Assembly (NCBI GenBank): GCA_903849265.1
Contig: CAININ010000093.1
Location: 1-50,192 of the forward strand
Source of the DNA: an uncultured Acidimicrobiaceae bacterium
GTDB taxonomy: Bacteria; Actinomycetota; Acidimicrobiia; Acidimicrobiales; RAAP-2
Direction: 5' to 3'
Length of the DNA stretch: 50,192 nt
Shown: piece after piece, positions 34,140 through 41,718 of the stretch
How positions within the stretch are numbered: position 1 is the first letter of the stretch
Layout: the number at the start of each line of letters is the position of its first letter
The notes under the pieces: generated by a model
The model's database searches: none
What the model was told of the DNA's origin: nothing
What the model saw: the letters and a program-made list of their open reading frames with translations, nothing else
Program-made: the position numbers and the translations under genes

Positions 34140-34966
34140 CCGGCAACTCGACACCCGCCCAGGGCGGAGTCACCGACGATCCCATCAAGATCGGCACGAT
34201 GCTGTACACCCTCGTGGAGCCCCACCGTGGCCACGAGGTGGACTACAACCGCTGGTACGAGCGGGACCACTTCTATGCCGGCTGTCAGATCGGGGCCTTC
34301 AATTTCTCGGGTGCTCGGTTCGTGGCTACCGCACCGCTGAAGGAGTTGCGCTACCCCGAAGGGGAGGGTGCCCTCGTGTCCGACCCGGCCACCGGCAGCT
34401 ACCTCGGCGTCTACTACGTGCTCGACGGCCACCACGACGAGTGGAACCGGTGGGCGGTCGACCAGGTCAACGTGCTGCATGCGGCTGGACGGATGTTCGA
34501 GCACCGTGACCACATCCACACCGGCCTCTACCGGTTCGAGTGGGAGCACCGACGCGACGCCGACGGTGTCCCGGCTGAGCTGACGCTCGACCATCGCTTC
34601 GCCGGCATGGCCTCGATCTTCATCGAGCCTGGCGACGGGGTGACCGGAGCCCAGGTGGGCACGTGGCTGCGCGAGGAGTACCTGCCGTCGGTGATCCCTG
34701 GTTCGCCTGTTGCCACGGTGCTCGGGTTCAGTCCCCTTCCCCTGTTGGCCGATGCGCCTGGCGACGTCCCCCGTGGGGAGACCTTGGACGAGCGTGTGCT
34801 GGCCCTCTGCTTCGTCGACGAGGCACCCGACGGCGCATGGGGCGACGTCTTCGCCCCGCTGGGCGCGGCGCTGGCCGATGCCGGGCTGGGTTCGGTCATT
34901 TGGGCCTCCGCGTTCATCGGCACCATCCCCGGTACCGATACCTACACCGACCAGCTGTGGTCGTGA
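34136..34966 (+). CDS. Protein of unknown function coupled to acyl-CoA ligase
   Basis: 276 aa, family not named. The first half (about 18-120) reads LYTLVEPHRGHEVDYNRWYERDHF, quoted in parts: MLYTLVEPHRG and DYNRWYERDHFYAG, a layout like dimeric alpha-beta-barrel (EthD/monooxygenase-type) proteins, where an N-RWY-E-DH motif is common; the second half (about 150-276) seems a second copy of such a fold (VGTWLREEYLPSVIPG). It is coupled to the ligase by ATGA, so it probably acts on the same substrate. No cofactor motif is visible. Confidence 0.6.
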   Translation: MTGNSTPAQGGVTDDPIKIGTMLYTLVEPHRGHEVDYNRWYERDHFYAGCQIGAFNFSGARFVATAPLKELRYPEGEGALVSDPATGSYLGVYYVLDGHHDEWNRWAVDQVNVLHAAGRMFEHRDHIHTGLYRFEWEHRRDADGVPAELTLDHRFAGMASIFIEPGDGVTGAQVGTWLREEYLPSVIPGSPVATVLGFSPLPLLADAPGDVPRGETLDERVLALCFVDEAPDGAWGDVFAPLGAALADAGLGSVIWASAFIGTIPGTDTYTDQLWS

Positions 34967-35011
34967 CCGACTTGCCGGTTTCCCACCACGTCCGCTGAAG
35001 CCATCCGCCCG

Positions 35012-35047
35012 CTAGTCCCCTCACTAGTCCCCGCACCAGTCCCCACA
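35012..35047. repeat. 12-bp tandem repeat, three copies
   Basis: CTAGTCCCCTCA, CTAGTCCCCGCA and CCAGTCCCCACA in direct succession, 18 bases before the next ATG, in a 98-base gap. Confidence 0.92.
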
Positions 35048-35064
35048 TCAGGAGCACGCACACC

Positions 35065-36657
35065 ATGAACGATGACCAGTCGCAAGAGATGGAGCAACGG
35101 GCTGCAGCCCGTGGCTGGCAGTTCGCCCCCACCTTGTGGGGTCTCATCGAGGCACGCGCCGCAGCGACCCCCGATGCCGTGCTGGCCCATGAAGACACTG
35201 GCAACGAGATGACCTTCGCCTCCTACCGTGACGCCTGCCTGCGGGCTGCTGCTGGTCTGTTCACCGAGCACGGGGTGACCGTCGGGACCAATGTCAGCTG
35301 GGAACTCCCCACCTGGAACGAATCGCTCGTCTTGGTCGGGGCGCTGTGCCGGCTCGGGGCACGCCAGAACCCGCTTATCCCGATCTACCGGAACCGCGAG
35401 GTGGGCTTCATCACCACGCAGAGTGAAGCCGCACTGCTCATCGTGCCCACGGTCTACCGGGGCTTCGACTTCGAGGCCATGGCCCATGAGCTCGCAGCCG
35501 AGCGGCCCGGCTTGTCGGTGCTCGTCGTCGACCGAGCACTCCCCGACGGCGACCCGTCGGTGCTGCCCGCATTCGTGCCGGCCCCGACCTCGGCGAACGA
35601 TGCCCCCGTACGGTGGCTCTTCTACACCTCGGGCACGACCGCCGACCCGAAGGGCGCGACCCACACCGACCTCACGGTGACGGCTTCGGCGCTGGCCATG
35701 GCCGAGTGCCTCGACATGCGGGCCGACGACGTGTCCGCCCTGGTATTCCCCTTCACCCACATCGGCGGCATCGGCTGGCTGATCGCGTCGTTGCTCACCG
35801 GGTGCACCTTGCTCACCACCGAGGCCTTCCATCCGACGGGGACCCCCGAGTTCTTGGCCGCCAACGGCGTCACCCTGGCTGGTTCGGGCACCCCGTTCCA
35901 CTTGGCCTACCTGGCCGCCCAGCGGGCCGCAGGCGCTGAGTCGATCTTTCCGGCCGTGCGGTCGTATCCGGGGGGTGGGGCACCGAAGCCGCCGCAGCTC
36001 CACCACGACCTCAAGAACGAGATCGGCGGAATCGGCATCGTGTCGGGCTACGGCCTGACCGAGGCCCCCATCGTCGTGATGGCCTCCGCACTCGACCCCG
36101 ACCAGAAGCTGGCCGACACCGAGGGACGGCCGACCCCCGGGGTGGAGCTGATCGTGGTCGCCCTCGACGGCACCCGGGCCGGCCCCGGGGTCGAGGGGGA
36201 GATCCGACTGAAGGGCGCCCAAGTCATCTCGGGCTACCTCGACCCAGCGCTCGACGCCGACGCGTTCGACGACGAGGGCTACTTCCGCAGTGGCGACCTC
36301 GGGGTCGTCGACGACGAGGGCTACGTGACCATCACCGGTCGGCTCAAGGACGTCATCATCCGCCACGGAGAGAACATCTCGGCCAAGGAGGTGGAGGACC
36401 TCCTCTACGCCCACCCGGCCGTCGCTGACGTTGCCGTGATCGGTCTGCCCGACCCGAGGACCGGTGAGCGTGCGTGCGCCGTGGTCGCCGTGGCGGAAGG
36501 GGAGTCCTTCGACTTCGCCGCCATGGGGGAGTACCTGGCGGGCAAGGGTCTGCGCACAAACGCCATCCCCGAACAGCTCGAACTCGTCGACGTCGTCCCG
36601 CGCAACCCAGCAGGCAAGATCCTCAAGCACACACTGCGCGAGCAGTTCACGCCATAG
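35065..36657 (+). CDS. Acyl-CoA ligase (cyclohexanecarboxylate/FadD-type)
   Basis: 530 aa ANL enzyme. YTSGTTADPKGATHTD (about 190-205), FPFTHIGGIGWLI, VSGYGLTEAPI (about 327-337), RHGENISAKEVEDLL (about 432-446) and NPAGKILKHTLR with the catalytic Lys (about 515). The IRHGENISAKEVE form is typical of the ligase group that includes cyclohexanecarboxylate-CoA ligases rather than long-chain FadD. RBS AGGAG 9 bases upstream. Followed at 29 bases by an SDR, so probably co-transcribed with SDR, P450 and ferredoxin. Confidence 0.9.
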   Translation: MNDDQSQEMEQRAAARGWQFAPTLWGLIEARAAATPDAVLAHEDTGNEMTFASYRDACLRAAAGLFTEHGVTVGTNVSWELPTWNESLVLVGALCRLGARQNPLIPIYRNREVGFITTQSEAALLIVPTVYRGFDFEAMAHELAAERPGLSVLVVDRALPDGDPSVLPAFVPAPTSANDAPVRWLFYTSGTTADPKGATHTDLTVTASALAMAECLDMRADDVSALVFPFTHIGGIGWLIASLLTGCTLLTTEAFHPTGTPEFLAANGVTLAGSGTPFHLAYLAAQRAAGAESIFPAVRSYPGGGAPKPPQLHHDLKNEIGGIGIVSGYGLTEAPIVVMASALDPDQKLADTEGRPTPGVELIVVALDGTRAGPGVEGEIRLKGAQVISGYLDPALDADAFDDEGYFRSGDLGVVDDEGYVTITGRLKDVIIRHGENISAKEVEDLLYAHPAVADVAVIGLPDPRTGERACAVVAVAEGESFDFAAMGEYLAGKGLRTNAIPEQLELVDVVPRNPAGKILKHTLREQFTP

Positions 36658-36686
36658 AAGACAGCATCGAACAATCAGGAGAACAT

Positions 36687-37523
36687 ATGAGCCCGGTAGC
36701 GAGCAACAAGATCAGCCTCGGCCGTGGAGGCGAGCAGCACGACGCCGCCGACGCCATCCTCGCCGGATTCATCGTGAGAAGGTTTGAAGGCAAGGTGGCC
36801 ATCGTCACCGGTGCTGGATCCGGCATCGGCCGGGGGACGGCCCGCCGACTGGCCGCGGAAGGGGCGGCAGTGGCTGCGATCGACGTCATGGGAGACGCGG
36901 TGGCCGAAACGGTCGCCGGCATCATCGCAGAGGGCGGCACGGCCGTCGCGTACAGATGTGACGTGACCTCCGAAGAGTCGGTTACCTCGACGGTGGCGTC
37001 GATCGTCACCGACTTGGGTCCCCCGACCGTCGTGTGCAACGTGGCGGGCATCGGCGGGTTCTTCAACTCCCACGACATGCCGTTCGACCGGTGGCAGAAG
37101 ATCCTGGCCGTCAATCTGACCGGACCGTTCCTGGTGTGCCGGGCCGCGCTTCCCTACCTGCTCGAGCACGGTGGGGCCATCGTCAACGTGTGTTCGAACA
37201 CGGCGCTGATGGGCCAGGCCTACTCGGCTGCCTACTGCGCATCGAAGGGGGGGCTGCTGATGTTCACCAAGGCCCTTGCCGCCGAGTACATGGGACAGGG
37301 TGTTCGGGCCAACGTGGTCGCACCGGGTGGGACCGACACGCCGCTGCTCGGCACGTTCGACCTTCCTGAAGGAGCGGACCCGAAGCAGCTGTCCAAGATC
37401 ATGTCGCCCATGGGGTTCTCTACCCCCGCCGAGATCGCCGCCTCTATTGCCTTCCTGGCTTCGGACGAGTCGTCGTACACGACGGGGGCGGTGCTGTCGG
37501 TAGACGGAGGACTGACCGTCTGA
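36687..37523 (+). CDS. Short-chain dehydrogenase/reductase
   Basis: NAD(P)-dependent oxidoreductase; 278 aa. TGAGSGIGRG (about 41-50), CNVAG (about 118), catalytic Ser in VCSNTA, YCASKGG with Tyr/Lys (about 185-190), and VLSVDGGLTV at the end. The ATG at 36687 has CAGGAGAA just upstream and gives a 29-residue leader before RRFEGKVAIVTG; a GTG at 36774 would give the usual short N-terminus but has no RBS. The longer form is preferred. In a run with an acyl-CoA ligase and a P450, it could oxidise a hydroxylated product. Confidence 0.88.
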   Translation: MSPVASNKISLGRGGEQHDAADAILAGFIVRRFEGKVAIVTGAGSGIGRGTARRLAAEGAAVAAIDVMGDAVAETVAGIIAEGGTAVAYRCDVTSEESVTSTVASIVTDLGPPTVVCNVAGIGGFFNSHDMPFDRWQKILAVNLTGPFLVCRAALPYLLEHGGAIVNVCSNTALMGQAYSAAYCASKGGLLMFTKALAAEYMGQGVRANVVAPGGTDTPLLGTFDLPEGADPKQLSKIMSPMGFSTPAEIAASIAFLASDESSYTTGAVLSVDGGLTV

Positions 37524-37566
37524 CCGGTCGGCTGCGCTCCACGGCGACCGAGGCCGTGCAACAATG

Positions 37567-37584
37567 GAACATCAAGCGATGTTC
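37567..37584. promoter_or_regulatory. Candidate operator before the P450 gene
   Basis: GAACATC-aagc-GATGTTC, a perfect 7-bp inverted repeat with 4-base spacer, 27 bases before the P450 ATG. Size and symmetry suit a TetR- or MarR-type repressor; none is encoded nearby. Confidence 0.55.
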
Positions 37585-37611
37585 TGTCGCTTCTGAGCTG
37601 TGAGGTGAGCG

Positions 37612-38814
37612 ATGACCGACGTACGCCCGGTCGACGAGTGGGCCACGGACTTCGATGTCCTGAGCCCTGCCTACGTCGACGACCCGTTCAGCATCTGGGA
37701 CGAGCTGCGGACGTCCTGCCCGGTCGCCCACACCGACCGACGGGGAAGCACGTGGCTGCCCACCAAGTACCAGGACGTCGTGGACCTCGCCCACGACATC
37801 GGGAACTTCAGTTCGCTCGACATCACCGTCATTCCCTTCACCGGCGAGGAGCCCGAGGAGCCGGTGCTGCCCTATGGCGTGCCGCCGATCTCCGCCGATC
37901 CGCCGCTGCACACGTTTACCCGCAGGCTTCTGCTGCCGTGGTTCTCCCACACCAAGGTGGAGAGCTACGAGGCGATGACGCGAGAGCTGTGCGCCGGGCT
38001 CGTCGACAGCTTCATCGCCGATGGCCGGGCTGATGCCGCAGCTGATTATGCCCAGCAGATTCCGGTGCGGGTCATCGCCGCCATCCTGGGCGTGCCGGCC
38101 GAGCTGTCCGATACCTTCACCGGCTGGGTTCGGGCCGTGCTCGAGTTCGCCGATGACGAGGAGGTCCGCCGCGAGGGGACCCTCGGTCTCATCGAGTACT
38201 TCGTGGCCGAGGTGGAGCGCCGCAAGGAGCACCCCGGGGACGACCTGCTGAGCGCCCTGCTGCAAACCGAGGTCGACGGCCAGCCCATCGAGGACTCCAT
38301 CGTCCTGGGTGTGGCTGCCCTGACCCTCATTGCCGGGGTGGATACGACGTGGAGCGCCATCGGCTCGTCGCTGTGGCACCTGGCTACCCATCCGGAGCAC
38401 GCCAAGATCCTGGCCACCGACCCCGACGCCATGCCGCTCGCCATCGAGGAGCTGCTGCGGGCGTACTCGCCGGTCACCATGGCCCGTATCGTCACAGGCG
38501 AGGTCGAGTTCCAAGGCTGCCCGATGCATGCCGGCGACAAGGTCCTGATGAACTTTCCGGGCGCCAACCGCGATCCCGATGCGTTCGAGCGCCCGGACGA
38601 GGTCATCCTCGACCGGGCTCACAACCGCCACGTGGCGTTCGGCTCGGGCATCCACCGCTGTGCCGGGTCGAACCTTGCCCGCATGGAACTGCGGGTGGCC
38701 ATCGAAGAGTGGTTGAAGCGCATCCCCGACTTCCGCATCGAAGAGGGGGCGGAGGTCACCTGGGTGGGTGGCCAGGTCCGTGGCCCCCGCAGCGTCCCGG
38801 TGGTGTTCCCATGA
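37612..38814 (+). CDS. Cytochrome P450
   Basis: Haem monooxygenase; 400 aa, soluble bacterial type. The I-helix AGVDTTWSAIG (about 241-251) has the Thr pair for oxygen activation; the ExxR is ELLRAYSP (EELLR, about 281); the haem ligand is the Cys of FGSGIHRCAGSNLAR (about 343-357). It does not look like CYP125/142 from memory, so a family is not assigned. It overlaps the ferredoxin gene by 4 bases, indicating a dedicated electron donor. RBS GTGAGGTGAG is close to the ATG. Confidence 0.93.
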   Translation: MTDVRPVDEWATDFDVLSPAYVDDPFSIWDELRTSCPVAHTDRRGSTWLPTKYQDVVDLAHDIGNFSSLDITVIPFTGEEPEEPVLPYGVPPISADPPLHTFTRRLLLPWFSHTKVESYEAMTRELCAGLVDSFIADGRADAAADYAQQIPVRVIAAILGVPAELSDTFTGWVRAVLEFADDEEVRREGTLGLIEYFVAEVERRKEHPGDDLLSALLQTEVDGQPIEDSIVLGVAALTLIAGVDTTWSAIGSSLWHLATHPEHAKILATDPDAMPLAIEELLRAYSPVTMARIVTGEVEFQGCPMHAGDKVLMNFPGANRDPDAFERPDEVILDRAHNRHVAFGSGIHRCAGSNLARMELRVAIEEWLKRIPDFRIEEGAEVTWVGGQVRGPRSVPVVFP

Positions 38815-39008
38815 AGATCTGGGTAGATCCTGATAAGTGCACCGGGCACGCCCGCTGCTACGGACTCGCCCCCGAACTGTTCTCGGTCGATGACTACGGT
38901 CTGTCATCGGTCGTCGGCGACGGGACGGTTCCGGCCGAGCTCGAGGACAAGGCCAGGCTATCGATCGCCAACTGCCCCGAGTACGCCATCGTGGAGCTCA
39001 CCGACTGA
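38811..39008 (+). CDS. [3Fe-4S]-type ferredoxin for P450
   Basis: 65 aa electron carrier. Cluster motif Cys10-TGHAR-Cys16 ... Cys55-Pro56: the position of the second Cys is His13, the pattern of actinobacterial P450-associated ferredoxins that hold a 3Fe-4S or variant cluster. Coupled to the P450 (ATGA). The ferredoxin reductase-type flavoprotein at 5729-6964 is a possible reductase. Confidence 0.92.
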   Translation: MKIWVDPDKCTGHARCYGLAPELFSVDDYGLSSVVGDGTVPAELEDKARLSIANCPEYAIVELTD

Positions 39009-39014
39009 ATCGTC

Positions 39015-39031
39015 GGCTCCGGATCGGAGCC
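39015..39031. terminator. Hairpin terminator, convergent
   Basis: GGCTCCG-gat-CGGAGCC, a perfect 7-bp stem with 3-base loop, 7 bases after the ferredoxin stop codon. Confidence 0.6.
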
Positions 39032-39036
39032 AGGGG

Positions 39037-39729
39037 TCAGGGCAGTGCGGGTCGAGTCGAGGACGCGTCCACGGCAGGTTCGTCGCCAGGAAGTCCGGGC
39101 TGCCCGAACCGTAGGAACAGGGCGATGGCCCCGGAAGCCAGGGCTGCATAGAAGCACCACAGCGACGTGAATCCGTCCGCGCTGAGCCGGGCGAGGACGG
39201 TGAGTGCGATCAGGTTGGAGACGCCGAACCAGACCAGGTGGCGGAAGCCGGAGATGAGCAGCGGTCCGCAAGTCGCAACGACGTAGAGGCCGACGATCAG
39301 TACGCCGTGGCGGAGGCCGATCGAGTAGGTGATGTGGTAGTTGCCGATCTGCGCACTCGGGTGGTTCCGGATCATTGTCTCGAGCAGGATGGCGCCCACC
39401 AGGGCGCCGAGGGCCACGAACGGAACGACGCGCCATCGTCTTGCCGGAGTCCGTTCCAGCCCGAGTACCAGCAACGGGATGAGCACAGGTAGGGCGACGA
39501 ACGCGAACACGAGGTAGATCCACAAGGCGATCTGCCCGATCGGGTGCGAGACCAGTCCGCGGAGACTCCACCACACGAATGCCTCGTCGATCTGATGAAG
39601 TCCGAGAGCGATGGGCAGCGCCGCGACGAACAGGTATTCGGATCGCCCCTTGAGGTGGCGACACGCGTCCACGCCGATGGCCATCACGACGAGCCCTCCG
39701 ACCAGATCTCCTTCAGCGGAGAAGCACAT
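39037..39729 (-). CDS. DUF6629-like membrane protein
   Basis: 230 aa. It opens MCFSAEGDLVGGLVVMAIG and has about seven hydrophobic segments, with HQIDEAFVWW (about 45-54) and a His in YHITYSIGLRHG (about 130-141). It resembles the DUF6629 integral membrane proteins by memory. Function unknown. It is convergent with the P450-ferredoxin operon and divergent from the next region. Confidence 0.75.
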   Translation of the reverse strand: MCFSAEGDLVGGLVVMAIGVDACRHLKGRSEYLFVAALPIALGLHQIDEAFVWWSLRGLVSHPIGQIALWIYLVFAFVALPVLIPLLVLGLERTPARRWRVVPFVALGALVGAILLETMIRNHPSAQIGNYHITYSIGLRHGVLIVGLYVVATCGPLLISGFRHLVWFGVSNLIALTVLARLSADGFTSLWCFYAALASGAIALFLRFGQPGLPGDEPAVDASSTRPALP

Positions 39730-40062
39730 CTACCCGACACCGCCTTCGAGCGGATGCACGGGCAGGTTTCTGGAACGCTGAAGCGGATGCACGGGCGGGT
39801 TTCTGGAACGCTGCAGCGGATGCAATAGCGGTGCCCTCGTTCCCCCGTTCGGCATGCGGTCCCGCTCTCTCTTGGCACGCCTGCGACTGCGACCACGGAC
39901 CAGATGCCGCCATCGGCTGGTCGCCGTCCAGGTCGATCGCTCGATCGGCTCGTCCCGGCGAACGGTGGCCTGCAGTCCGCCGTCTGTGACCGCCCGCTCG
40001 CCGGGAGAGCGATAGGGACACCTTGCCCGCGTTCACCCGCCGAGGAAAGAGGAGAAAGTCCC
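39730..40062. other. Gene-poor stretch with 33-bp repeat
   Basis: About 330 bases without a convincing gene. It contains the 33-bp tandem repeat at 39749-39824 and a GAGGAAAGAGGAG Shine-Dalgarno-like run at about 40041-40053 that serves the tiny ORF at 40063. Confidence 0.45.
39749..39824. repeat. 33-bp tandem repeat, 2.3 copies
   Basis: Units at 39749-39781 and 39782-39814 differ at two positions; a 10-base partial copy follows. The core includes AGCGGATGCACGGGC and TTTCTGGAACGCTG. Period is a multiple of 3 and the frame stays open on both strands, but no protein is supported. Confidence 0.93.
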
Positions 40063-40140
40063 ATGGGGTCGGCGGCGCTGCCCGAGCAGTTCATGCCGTT
40101 GGAGGCGGGCGTCGCCGAGGGGATCGTTGCGAGCGGATGA
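40063..40140 (+). CDS. Tiny ORF, possible leader peptide or gene remnant
   Basis: 25 aa: MGSAALPEQFMPLEAGVAEG then IVASG. It has a strong AGAGGAG about 10 bases upstream and ends 32 bases before the DUF2252 ATG. The LPEQFxxLE pattern recalls, from memory, the N-terminus of a small actinobacterial protein family (LPxxFxxLExxV), so it may be a truncated copy. Alternatively it is a leader peptide. No further evidence. Confidence 0.35.
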   Translation: MGSAALPEQFMPLEAGVAEGIVASG

Positions 40141-40172
40141 CGTAGCGTTACGGGAACCAACAGGAGGTGTCC

Positions 40173-41591
40173 ATGGCGGAAACCGAAGGTGTCGGCGCAC
40201 GAATCACGCCGGCCACGACCATTGAAGAGCGTCTGGCCATCGGCCGGGCCATCCGGTCCGAGGTTCCTCGGACGTCGCTTGCATCGTTCGGGTCGGCGAC
40301 GGCCCGTGACCCGGTCGCCATACTCGAGGCGCAGGCCGAATCGCGGGTGGCCGAGCTAAACCCCATCCGCTACGGGCGCATGGCAACGAGCCCCTTCGCC
40401 TTCTTCCGGGGTTCGGCCGCAGTCATGGGGGCGGACCTCGGATCGGTCATCCGGTCGCCGATCAATGTGCAGCTCTGTGGCGACGCCCATCTGTCGAACT
40501 TCGGCATCTTCGCCTCACCGGAGCGCCAGCTCGTCTTCGATATCAACGACTTCGACGAAACGATCCGTGGGCCCTTCTGCTGGGACCTGAAACGCCTGGC
40601 GGCCAGCATCGTCATCGCCGGCCAGGACCTCGGCTTCACGCCGAAGCAACAAGAGAACGCCGTGCTGTCGATGAGTGAGAGCTATCGAGACGGGCTGAAC
40701 GACTTCGCCAAGCAGCGCCACCTCGATGTCTGGTACTCCCACCTGTCGGTCAACGACCTTGCCAAGCAGGTCCGCCGCCGGGTCTCGACTTCCCAGGCGG
40801 CCAAGGTCGACGGACTGGTCAGCCGCGCCCAGAACAAGGACGTGTTCCGGGCCAAGCGGAAGCTCACCGAAGAGGTGGACGGCCGCCGCCGGTTCCGGTC
40901 CGATCCGCCGATCCTCGTGCGCGTGGCGGATCTCGTTGGGGCCGACCCGCTCCAAGACGAGGAGGCAGTGGAGCGCATCGTGGGGACCTACCACGACTCG
41001 CTGACCGACGATCGGACGTTCCTACTGTCGCAGTACCGGATTGTGGACTTCGCCCGCAAGGTGGTGGGCGTCGGCTCGGTGGGCACGCGTTGCTTCATCG
41101 CCCTGCTGATCGGCATCGACGAGGATGACCCGATCATCCTGCAGGTCAAAGAGGCTCAGCGGTCGGTCCTCGAGCCGTACCTCGAACCGAGCCCCTACGA
41201 ACATCAGGGCCGACGGGTGGTCGAGGGCCAACGCATGGTGCAGGCCACTCCCGACATCTTCCTCGGGTGGCAGCAGCAGGTCGACACCGACGGAGTCACC
41301 CGCGACTTCTACGTCCGCCAACTCCACGACCAGAAGGGTTCGGTCGACATCGACAACCTCGATCCGGTCCTCATGGAGGCGTACGCGCGGGTGTGCGGGT
41401 GGGCGCTGGCACGGGCTCATGCCCGCTCGGGCTACCGGTTCGTCCTGTCGGGGTACCTCGGCAGGGGGGACGTGTTCCCCGAGACGATGGCCGCCTTCGC
41501 CTTCGCATATGCCGGACAGAACGCGGCCGACTACCGGCGGTACCTGGACGCCATCGCCAGCGGACGCCTGCACGCCGTAGCTGGCGTCTAG
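40173..41591 (+). CDS. DUF2252 family protein
   Basis: 472 aa. The family signatures are clear: RYGRMATSPFAFFRGSA (about 65-81), CGDAHLSNFGIF (about 106-117), FDINDFDETIRGPFCWDLKR (about 124-143) and a late ALARAHARSG (about 410). The GDxHxxNFG and DFD motifs resemble the catalytic loop and metal site of aminoglycoside-phosphotransferase-like kinases, so a kinase fold is likely; the substrate is unknown. ATG at 40173 has AGGAGG with 5-base spacing, better than the GTG at 40167. Confidence 0.92.
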   Translation: MAETEGVGARITPATTIEERLAIGRAIRSEVPRTSLASFGSATARDPVAILEAQAESRVAELNPIRYGRMATSPFAFFRGSAAVMGADLGSVIRSPINVQLCGDAHLSNFGIFASPERQLVFDINDFDETIRGPFCWDLKRLAASIVIAGQDLGFTPKQQENAVLSMSESYRDGLNDFAKQRHLDVWYSHLSVNDLAKQVRRRVSTSQAAKVDGLVSRAQNKDVFRAKRKLTEEVDGRRRFRSDPPILVRVADLVGADPLQDEEAVERIVGTYHDSLTDDRTFLLSQYRIVDFARKVVGVGSVGTRCFIALLIGIDEDDPIILQVKEAQRSVLEPYLEPSPYEHQGRRVVEGQRMVQATPDIFLGWQQQVDTDGVTRDFYVRQLHDQKGSVDIDNLDPVLMEAYARVCGWALARAHARSGYRFVLSGYLGRGDVFPETMAAFAFAYAGQNAADYRRYLDAIASGRLHAVAGV

Positions 41592-41627
41592 TCAGCAGCG
41601 TCCATGCCGGCGATGGCCCCGGCTCCG

Positions 41628-41672
41628 GACGCGGCGACGGCCGCAGGGTCTGCACCCTGCGACCGTCGTCCG
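41628..41672. terminator. Long hairpin terminator, convergent
   Basis: Inner stem CGCAGGGT-ctgc-ACCCTGCG (41642-41661), extended by an outer GACGG/CCGTC pair (41636-41640 with 41663-41667) after one mismatch. Lies between DUF2252 and thiolase, which converge. Confidence 0.7.
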
Positions 41673-41718
41673 GCACGTCGTACTGGCTGTCCCGACCGGT
41701 GGGCCGGGGAATAGCTCC

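Noticed and set aside
37444-38907. Long minus-strand open frame opposite the P450 gene
   Set aside because: Antisense shadow; the P450 haem and I-helix motifs fix the plus strand.
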